Below are positions 8,052-13,273 of a DNA stretch of 13,273 nucleotides, one piece after another. The DNA is from Flavobacteriales bacterium UBA1995. Lineage in GTDB: Bacteria > Bacteroidota > Bacteroidia > Flavobacteriales_D > Sanyastnellaceae. The notes under the pieces were generated by a model. That model did not search any database, had not been told where the DNA came from, and worked only from the letters and a program-made list of their open reading frames with translations. The stretch covers positions 22,936 to 36,208 of the forward strand of contig DDCX01000138.1 of NCBI GenBank assembly GCA_002336475.1. The letters run 5' to 3'. Both the position numbers and the translations under genes were made by a program. Each line of letters begins with the position of its first letter. Position 1 is the first letter of the stretch.

Positions 8052-9098
8052 TCACCGCTCGGTGAGTCTGGTGCGAATGCTGAGGTGTGTGGATGCTCCT
8101 GCAGTATGGTATGTGTTCCGGGCAACCGCAAGGTGAAACCGTCTGACTTTGAAGTCTATACCCCATGCGAAACCTGCTGTTCCGGGGGCATTGGCCAGAC
8201 GCAGTTCTTGTCTGCGCCGGTGGTGATACCCGAACCGAAACCCTAGATTTTCGCTGATTTTCAGTCCGGTTCCGATGGCGAGGTGTCGCAGCAATCGGTC
8301 GCCAAAGGCCCAAGTCCCAGAAGAGAGGGTATCACCTGTCAAGGGGTCAATGGAATCGTCGTAGTAACCTTCTGGCGCCAGGTCCCATTGCTGCATTTCA
8401 TCATAGGTGGTGTAGAAGACAAAAGGGGCATTCTGGAATCCCTTGGTGAGGGACATGCGCATGTCTGGACTGAACCTGCCGCTGCTTCCAGCAGCATTGG
8501 AAGTGCGCATGCCTCCCCAAGGGCGCCACATTACTGCCAACCGCAATTGGCGGTCTCTGCGGTAATAGTTGGCCGATATGTCCACTTGGGCAAAAGCAGA
8601 ACGACGCTCTGCCAAGCCACTTTGGCCTGCCCAAAGGGTGGTGGCCACAGTGAGGTTGGTGTCCAAAGGCACACTGATGCCACTGACCCAAGCCACATCA
8701 GAAGCAGAAAAGCTGCCCGTTTCCACCCCTACAGGGTCGCGTCCGGTAAATGTGCCATATCCCAGATTGCGCAGCCCAGTGTGCCACAACCACTTCCGTT
8801 GCTCAGGTTGGCGCGCGTAAAGCGCGGATGACATGGCTGTACCTGCGAAATAATCGACGTAGGCCAAATGCAGCTGGCCATCGTGGGTAGAGTCAATCAG
8901 CGAAGCCTGTCCCAAAGCGTCTCCCAATTGGGCCTGTAAAGGAGCCCCCATGCTTTCTGCAGATCCTGCAAAACGAGCAGACAAAGGGAGATCCAAAAGT
9001 CCAGGTCTGGGGACAGATTGACCCCAAGACCACGATGGAACCCACATCAGGGTTCCCCCCATCAAACTCAATAAAGCACAGGCAGCTCTGAGGCTCAT
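8052..9098 (-). CDS. porQ: Type IX secretion system protein PorQ
   Basis: Outer-membrane beta-barrel protein of the FadL-like PorV/PorQ group. In the type IX secretion system it is part of the cell-surface attachment complex with PorU, PorV and PorZ. The 348-residue protein begins with an apparent signal peptide ([15 protein letters not shown], cleavage probably near SWSWGQS). A DLPLSARFAG segment follows, then strand-rich repeats such as LHLAYVDYFAGTAMSSALYAR and LRNLGYGTFTGRD, and a C-terminus with ARNTYHTAGASTHLSI, all typical of PorQ. Its ATG overlaps the lon stop as ATGA, so it is probably translated by ribosomes finishing lon. No other T9SS gene is in the window, as is usual for this dispersed system. 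A PorV paralogue is the main alternative, but the C-terminal motif favours PorQ. Confidence 0.88.
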   Translation of the reverse strand: MSLRAACALLSLMGGTLMWVPSWSWGQSVPRPGLLDLPLSARFAGSAESMGAPLQAQLGDALGQASLIDSTHDGQLHLAYVDYFAGTAMSSALYARQPEQRKWLWHTGLRNLGYGTFTGRDPVGVETGSFSASDVAWVSGISVPLDTNLTVATTLWAGQSGLAERRSAFAQVDISANYYRRDRQLRLAVMWRPWGGMRTSNAAGSSGRFSPDMRMSLTKGFQNAPFVFYTTYDEMQQWDLAPEGYYDDSIDPLTGDTLSSGTWAFGDRLLRHLAIGTGLKISENLGFRFGYHHRRRQELRLANAPGTAGFAWGIDFKVRRFHLAVARNTYHTAGASTHLSIRTRLTER

Positions 9099-11545
9099 TC
9101 GCTGGGGGTAATGTGTTTAGGGTTGTTCACTTTTTCCTTGAGCAAAGCCCGTTCAACGACTTCAGTCATGGTTTTTACATAATGGAAACGCAGACCTTTG
9201 ATGTATCGTGCCTGGATGTCTTCAACGTGCTTCTTGTTGGTTTCACAGAGGACAATTTCTTGAATGCCAGCGCGGCGGGCGGCCAAGATTTTTTCTTTGA
9301 TGCCCCCTACGGGCAACACCTGGCCACGAAGTGTGATTTCGCCTGTCATGGCGAGGAATTTTCGCACTTTCCGCTGGGTAAATACAGAAGCCAAAGCCGT
9401 GAGCATGGTGATGCCGGCAGAAGGTCCATCCTTTGGAATGGCCCCCGCAGGAACGTGCACGTGCACATCCCAAGTGTTAAATACTTTGGGGTCAAGATCG
9501 AGTTCAGAAGCATGTGCCTTGAGGTACTGCAATGCAATCACTGCGCTCTCCTTCATCACGTCTCCCAGGTTTCCAGTAAGGGTCAGTTTGCCCTTTCCGC
9601 GCACCAAGCTCGTCTCAATGAAAAGGATGTCCCCACCAGCAGGTGTCCACGCCAACCCTGTAACCACACCTGCGACGTCATTGCCTTCGTAGCGTTCTTT
9701 TTCGTGAGAGGGCCCCAAAATGTCTATCAGTTCTTCTGGTGCAATTGAAGTGCTGTGCTTGACATCCATGGCCACTTGCACCGCTCGGTGGCGGACCACT
9801 TTGGCGATGCGCTTGTCCAGCCCACGCACGCCACTTTCGTTGGTGTACTCGGCGCAGATTTTTTCTAAGGTCTCGTCCGGAATTTCAATTTGATCCTCCG
9901 TAATGCCTGTTTCGTTGACATGCTTATTGATGAGATGTCGCTTGGCAATCTGGACTTTTTCTTCCACGGTGTATCCTGTGACCTCAATGATTTCCATGCG
10001 GTCCCGAAGTGCGGGTTGAATGGTGGCCAAGGAGTTTGATGTGGCCAGAAACATGACCTTAGAAAGGTCGTAGTCCAACTCGAGGTAATTGTCGTAGAAG
10101 GTGCTGTTTTGCTCAGGGTCTAAGACTTCGAGCATGGCTGAAGACGGATCACCGTGGACGTCCCTACTCAGCTTATCGATTTCGTCGAGCACAAATAAAG
10201 GATTTGAAGTGCCCGACTTCTTGAGGTTTTGAATGATCCGACCGGGCATAGCGCCGATGTAAGTCTTGCGGTGCCCACGGATTTCCGCTTCGTCCCGCAA
10301 TCCGCCCAGCGACATGCGCACATACTCCCTGCCCAAGGCCTCTGCGATGGATTTCCCCAGGGAGGTCTTTCCTACTCCAGGAGGACCGTACAAGCAGATG
10401 ATCGGGGACTTCATGTCTCCTTTCAGCTTGAGGACAGCCAGGTGCTCAATGATGCGCTCCTTGACTTTCTCCAATCCATAATGGTCTGCATCCAAAATCT
10501 CCTGGGCATGGCCCAGGTCGAAGTTGTCTTCGGAAGTGATGTTCCAAGGCAGGTCCAGCAGCAAGTCCAGGTAGTTGGATTGCACGCTGTATTCCGCACT
10601 TTGGGTGTTCATGCGCTCTAATTTCCCGAGCTCTTTTACAAAGGTTTCCGCCACTTTCTCAGGCCAGTCTTTGACTTCGGCCCTGGCTTTCTTGCCTGCG
10701 ATGTCTTCTTTGTGCGGGTCAGATCCAAGTTCTTCTTGGATTTGCTTCATCTGCTGGTGCAGAAAGAACTCCCTCTGCTGTTTCTCAATGTCGGTCTTGA
10801 CCCTGCTTTGGATGTCATTTTTGAGTTCGAGAACTTGGAGTTCCTCACCGAGGAGTTCCATGACATTTTCCACCCGGGCTTTGAGCCCAGGAACCTCCAG
10901 AAGGTTTTGCTTTTGTTCCTTCTCCGCGTTCATGTTGGAGGCAATGAAATGCACCAAGAACCGCAAAGAGTCAATGTTTTTAATGGCGATGGCTGCTTCT
11001 GATGGAATGTTAGGACTGTTCTGGATGACCTCCATGCTCATTTCCTGCAAACTCTGCTGATGGGCCTCACGGTCCTTGTCATCCCACTCGTCCTCGGCAT
11101 CCGGGAACGGTGTGATTTTGGCTTTCATGTAGGGCTCAGTCTCGATCACTTCCCCCATGGAGCAGCGCTTCTTGCCTTGAATGATGACGGTATTAGAACC
11201 GTCGGGCATCCTGAGCATTTTCATGATGCTGGCCACTGTACCGACCTCGTGGAGGTCTCCCTGTTCTGGGTTTTCAATTTCTCCATCAAGCTGGGTCATG
11301 ACACCGATGTCCAGACCACCCTTGTGGGCATCTTTGAGCAGTTGAAGGCTCTGGTCTCGGCCCACGTTGATGGGCAGAACAACCCCGGGAAACAGCACAG
11401 TATTGCGCAAAGGCAGTATGGGCAGCACCTCTGGTGTGTCCTCTAGCTCCATGGCCGCTTCGTCCTCAGAACTGAGGAGGGGAATGCTCACATGGTCTTC
11501 AGATTCGTCGCTCAGAAGCTGTGGAAACGGTTGTTTTTTTTGCAT
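9095..11545 (-). CDS. lon: ATP-dependent protease La (Lon)
   Basis: Cytoplasmic hexameric AAA+ serine protease that degrades misfolded and some regulatory proteins. The 816 residues are the full family length. An acidic N-terminal extension of about 40 residues precedes the substrate-binding domain ([14 protein letters not shown], 41-54). A coiled linker follows (about 240-275), then the AAA+ module with Walker A GPPGVGKT (387-394) and Walker [10 protein letters not shown] (450-458). The C-terminal protease domain has catalytic S709 in KDGPSAG and K752 in GGIKEK. All key residues are present. Codons 2-5 contain a run of eight A bases. The start lies 69 bases after the GlmU-like gene, beyond an imperfect palindrome, and the stop overlaps the porQ start (ATGA). 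No CIRCE-type operator was seen upstream. Confidence 0.98.
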   Translation of the reverse strand: MQKKQPFPQLLSDESEDHVSIPLLSSEDEAAMELEDTPEVLPILPLRNTVLFPGVVLPINVGRDQSLQLLKDAHKGGLDIGVMTQLDGEIENPEQGDLHEVGTVASIMKMLRMPDGSNTVIIQGKKRCSMGEVIETEPYMKAKITPFPDAEDEWDDKDREAHQQSLQEMSMEVIQNSPNIPSEAAIAIKNIDSLRFLVHFIASNMNAEKEQKQNLLEVPGLKARVENVMELLGEELQVLELKNDIQSRVKTDIEKQQREFFLHQQMKQIQEELGSDPHKEDIAGKKARAEVKDWPEKVAETFVKELGKLERMNTQSAEYSVQSNYLDLLLDLPWNITSEDNFDLGHAQEILDADHYGLEKVKERIIEHLAVLKLKGDMKSPIICLYGPPGVGKTSLGKSIAEALGREYVRMSLGGLRDEAEIRGHRKTYIGAMPGRIIQNLKKSGTSNPLFVLDEIDKLSRDVHGDPSSAMLEVLDPEQNSTFYDNYLELDYDLSKVMFLATSNSLATIQPALRDRMEIIEVTGYTVEEKVQIAKRHLINKHVNETGITEDQIEIPDETLEKICAEYTNESGVRGLDKRIAKVVRHRAVQVAMDVKHSTSIAPEELIDILGPSHEKERYEGNDVAGVVTGLAWTPAGGDILFIETSLVRGKGKLTLTGNLGDVMKESAVIALQYLKAHASELDLDPKVFNTWDVHVHVPAGAIPKDGPSAGITMLTALASVFTQRKVRKFLAMTGEITLRGQVLPVGGIKEKILAARRAGIQEIVLCETNKKHVEDIQARYIKGLRFHYVKTMTEVVERALLKEKVNNPKHITPSE

Positions 11546-11561
11546 CGCGTCTCAAAGGGCT

Positions 11562-11582
11562 AAAACCGGGCCACTGGTCCGG
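11562..11582 (-). terminator. Imperfect palindrome plus T4 between GlmU-like gene and lon
   Basis: Read on the minus strand, CCGGACCAGTGGCCCGG pairs with itself over 8 positions with one mismatch and is followed at once by TTTT. It lies 32 bases after the GlmU-like stop and 16 bases before the lon start. It could be a weak terminator or attenuator that sets lon expression relative to the gene upstream, or a protein-binding site. The short T run makes strong termination unlikely. Confidence 0.4.
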
Positions 11583-11614
11583 GACAGAATGAATGGGGTC
11601 AAGTTGGCAGAGAT

Positions 11615-12751
11615 TCAGCCCGCGGCAATGCGTGCAGCGTGCAATTGTGTCAATGTGTCACGTTGGATAGCGGTCATGTTCACCCCACGCCGGGCCATGA
11701 CCTTTTCAGCAGTAGCGAGCATGCGGTCCAGGTCTTGTATCTCCATGTTGGACGTGCGTGCATTGTACCAACTGAAAGCAGGAAGGTGTTTAGGAGGGAA
11801 TCCGGCATCAAAAATGGCGCTGGCAGGGTCCACTACCGTACCCGTATTAAACGTAGTACCAATGCCACATTTGCTGTGGTCTCCCATGAGCAAGCCGCAG
11901 AACTGCAATCCTGTGCCTTGAATGCTTTGGCTTTGGGCATTCCATTGCCGCACTTCTCCGTAGGTGTTCTTCAGATTGCTGGACTCCGTGCCCGCTCCCA
12001 GATTGCACCAGCGTCCAATAACGCTGTTGCCCAAGAAGCCATCATGTGCTTTGTTCGCCCAACCTTGGAAATTGACATTGGAGACTTCACCGCCCACTTT
12101 GCAATGGGGACCAATGGTGGTGGGTCCCGATATCCGCCCTCCCATGCGAATGGTGGCACCTTCGCCAATGATCAGTGGGCCTTTGAGATGTGCGCCAGCT
12201 TCTATGGCAGCCCCAGGTCCCACAATGACGGGCCCTGATGTAACATCTACTGTGGCCGCTTTGATGTCCGCTGTGGAGCTGACCAAAAACGCGCCGAGTG
12301 GACCAAAAACGAAAGTGGGGGGGGAGGCGCTAAAAGGCTGGAGGGACCATTGATCCTTCAGGGCCTCTACATCGAGGTTGATTCGGTCGCCAAGAAGTCC
12401 AAACAGCTCATTGGCATTGCAGAGCAAGGTTTGATGGGGGGATGCTTCCACGCGGGTCGTGTTGCTGTCCTCTTCGCCATCAAAGACCGCGAGTACATCT
12501 TTCCCTTGCACCAGTTTCTCACCGGGCTTTAATGCTGCAAGAATCGGACGGGCGGATTCTTCAGGAACCCAGCGTGCATTGACTTTGAGCTTGGCTGTGT
12601 CAGGGACACCGACATTTAGGGAGGGGAGCATCAAATGCCAGCGTTCCTGCTGCGTGAAGGCTCCAAATCGGATGCCCTGTACACCATCGATAAGGTGAAA
12701 AGGATGCAGCTGATTGCAGGGTCCGTCTTCGAAAAGTTGGATTGTGGGCAT
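11615..12751 (-). CDS. GlmU-like sugar nucleotidyltransferase / hexapeptide acyltransferase
   Basis: Cytoplasmic protein of 378 residues resembling the Bacteroidota alternative GlmU family, thought to supply UDP-GlcNAc (acetylation of GlcN-1-P, then uridylation) for peptidoglycan and LPS. Residues 1 to about 150 correspond to the nucleotidyltransferase part (IRFGAFTQQERW at 27-38 matches the family's conserved RxG...W region), but the classical glycine-rich GxGxRM loop is not visible. About 163-310 is a left-handed beta-helix with hexapeptide repeats (GPVIVGPGAAIEAGAHLKG, then GPLIIGEGATI). NKAHDGFLG (K234, H236) with NLGAGTESSNLKN (250-262) is the equivalent of the GlmU acetyltransferase active-site stretch. 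First gene of the minus-strand cluster, with a Bacteroidota-type promoter about 25 bases upstream. Its UDP-GlcNAc product would be the substrate of BshA made by the same cluster, but a direct link is inference. Confidence 0.82.
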   Translation of the reverse strand: MPTIQLFEDGPCNQLHPFHLIDGVQGIRFGAFTQQERWHLMLPSLNVGVPDTAKLKVNARWVPEESARPILAALKPGEKLVQGKDVLAVFDGEEDSNTTRVEASPHQTLLCNANELFGLLGDRINLDVEALKDQWSLQPFSASPPTFVFGPLGAFLVSSTADIKAATVDVTSGPVIVGPGAAIEAGAHLKGPLIIGEGATIRMGGRISGPTTIGPHCKVGGEVSNVNFQGWANKAHDGFLGNSVIGRWCNLGAGTESSNLKNTYGEVRQWNAQSQSIQGTGLQFCGLLMGDHSKCGIGTTFNTGTVVDPASAIFDAGFPPKHLPAFSWYNARTSNMEIQDLDRMLATAEKVMARRGVNMTAIQRDTLTQLHAARIAAG

Positions 12752-12774
12752 AGGGGCTATGTCTGGGGGTCTGC

Positions 12775-12811
12775 CAAAATTACGGTTCGCTTCATCTTGC
12801 AGGAGAACAAA
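12775..12811 (-). promoter_or_regulatory. Possible Bacteroidota-type promoter for the GlmU-like gene
   Basis: On the minus strand TAATTTTG (12782-12775) is an exact match to the Bacteroidota -7 element TAnnTTTG. It would place the transcript start roughly 18-20 bases before the ATG at 12751. A TTTG (12811-12808) could be the -33 element, but the 25-base spacing is slightly longer than usual. It lies in the 85-base divergent region shared with the MerR gene, so the regulator could act here. Confidence 0.4.
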
Positions 12812-12836
12812 CGTCCCAGTTAGGTGTTTGTCTTAC

Positions 12837-13273
12837 GTGTCAGCAGCTGTGCAAGAATTCTCAATCAAGGACCTCGAACATTTTACGGGGATAAAAGCGC
12901 ACACCATTCGCGCTTGGGAACAGCGCTACGGATTGCTGAGTCCCCGACGCACTTCCACCAACATTAGGTTCTACAGTTCAGAAGATTTAAAGCGTCTTCT
13001 CAACGTTGGATTGCTGAACCAAAACGGCCACAAGATTTCAAGAATTGCTTCCATGGAGGAGCGGGAAATCAAAGCGGCCATTAGAAGCCTCGGCACGTCT
13101 GGCTCGAGTGAAGACCATTGGATGGGAATGCTGAAAATCAGCATGCTCAATTTCGATGAGCAGTTGTTCCGAAGCGTCTCCAAGACCTACGAAGACCAAA
13201 GTGGACTGAGCGATTTGATGCTCAGGCTGTACCTCCCGTTCATGGGAGAAATTGGAATGCTTTGGCTCACCAG
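12837..13273 (+). CDS. MerR-family transcriptional regulator, CarH/LitR-like, 3' partial
   Basis: DNA-binding regulator; 145 full codons are visible and the gene runs off the right edge. The N-terminal winged HTH reads FSIKDLEHFTG, KAHTIRAWEQRYGLLSPRRT and NIRFYSSEDLKRLLNVGLLN, a strong MerR signature. After about residue 85 comes a helical region (FDEQLFRSVSKTYEDQ, LPFMGEIGMLW) like the helix bundle before the cobalamin-binding domain of CarH/LitR light sensors. W143 (13263-13265) sits where the Wx9EH tryptophan would be, but the rest is outside the window. No ATG precedes the HTH: GTG at 12837 is my choice, with TTG at 12828 and GTG at 12849 possible. Divergent from the GlmU-like gene by 85 bases. 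B12 or light sensing is inferred from family resemblance. Confidence 0.85.
   Translation, partial: MSAAVQEFSIKDLEHFTGIKAHTIRAWEQRYGLLSPRRTSTNIRFYSSEDLKRLLNVGLLNQNGHKISRIASMEEREIKAAIRSLGTSGSSEDHWMGMLKISMLNFDEQLFRSVSKTYEDQSGLSDLMLRLYLPFMGEIGMLWLT

Noticed and set aside
7999..8313. N-terminal extension of cmk by 105 codons
   Set aside because: The extension overlaps porQ, is not like any CMP kinase, and the family start is clear at MKRISIAIDG.
9113..9748. A 211-codon + strand open frame opposite lon
   Set aside because: It covers the conserved Lon protease domain in antisense and shows no signal or domain of its own.
12821..12830. TAGGTGTTTG as a -7 promoter element for the MerR gene
   Set aside because: It has two extra bases compared with TAnnTTTG and lies too close to the likely start codon.
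1..13273. tRNA, rRNA, CRISPR arrays, insertion sequences, phage genes, long direct repeats
   Set aside because: The window is almost fully covered by recognised genes, and no repeat arrays, transposase motifs or RNA gene folds were seen by eye.

Overview
This window most likely comes from a member of the Bacteroidota, probably a Flavobacteriales-type lineage with a fairly GC-rich genome. Three things support this: a PorQ protein of the type IX secretion system, which is restricted to this phylum; a BshA of the Bacteroidota style; and a GlmU-like hexapeptide protein of the alternative family common there. Start sites lack clear Shine-Dalgarno sequences, and the one convincing promoter has the Bacteroidota -7 form (TAnnTTTG). 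The order-level placement is inference.

Layout from left to right. Positions 1-2607 (+ strand) hold the 3' part of an SLC12-like cation-chloride cotransporter, then aroQ (type II 3-dehydroquinate dehydratase) 6 bases downstream. aroQ ends tail-to-tail, with a 9-base overlap, against a long minus-strand cluster. Read in its own direction (right to left) the cluster is: GlmU-like sugar nucleotidyltransferase/acyltransferase (12751-11615), lon (11545-9095), porQ (9098-8052), cmk (7998-7306), a GH3 plus beta-lactamase fusion lipoprotein (7313-4350), bshA (4337-3207), and a small membrane protein of unknown function (3207-2599). At the right edge a divergent MerR-family regulator starts near 12837 and runs off the window.

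The minus-strand cluster is very tight. lon/porQ share ATGA, cmk/GH3 overlap by 8 bases, GH3/bshA are 12 bases apart, and bshA and the last gene share TGATG. Only porQ-cmk (53 bases) and GlmU-like-lon (69 bases) have real gaps. Cell-envelope precursor synthesis (GlmU-like), secretion (porQ), envelope glycan/peptide processing (GH3 fusion), thiol synthesis (bshA), nucleotide metabolism (cmk) and protein quality control (lon) therefore probably share transcripts. A theme of envelope and stress housekeeping is possible, but the genes do not form one pathway.

No tRNA, rRNA, CRISPR array, insertion sequence, phage gene or attachment site was seen. There is no gene-free stretch over 300 bases; the longest is the 85-base divergent region at 12752-12836. 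I see no clear new multi-gene system. The most interesting items are the fusion enzyme and its coupling to cmk and bshA, the lon-porQ coupling, the unknown membrane protein behind bshA, the sodium-site residues in the cotransporter, and the probable light/B12-type MerR regulator cut by the edge.
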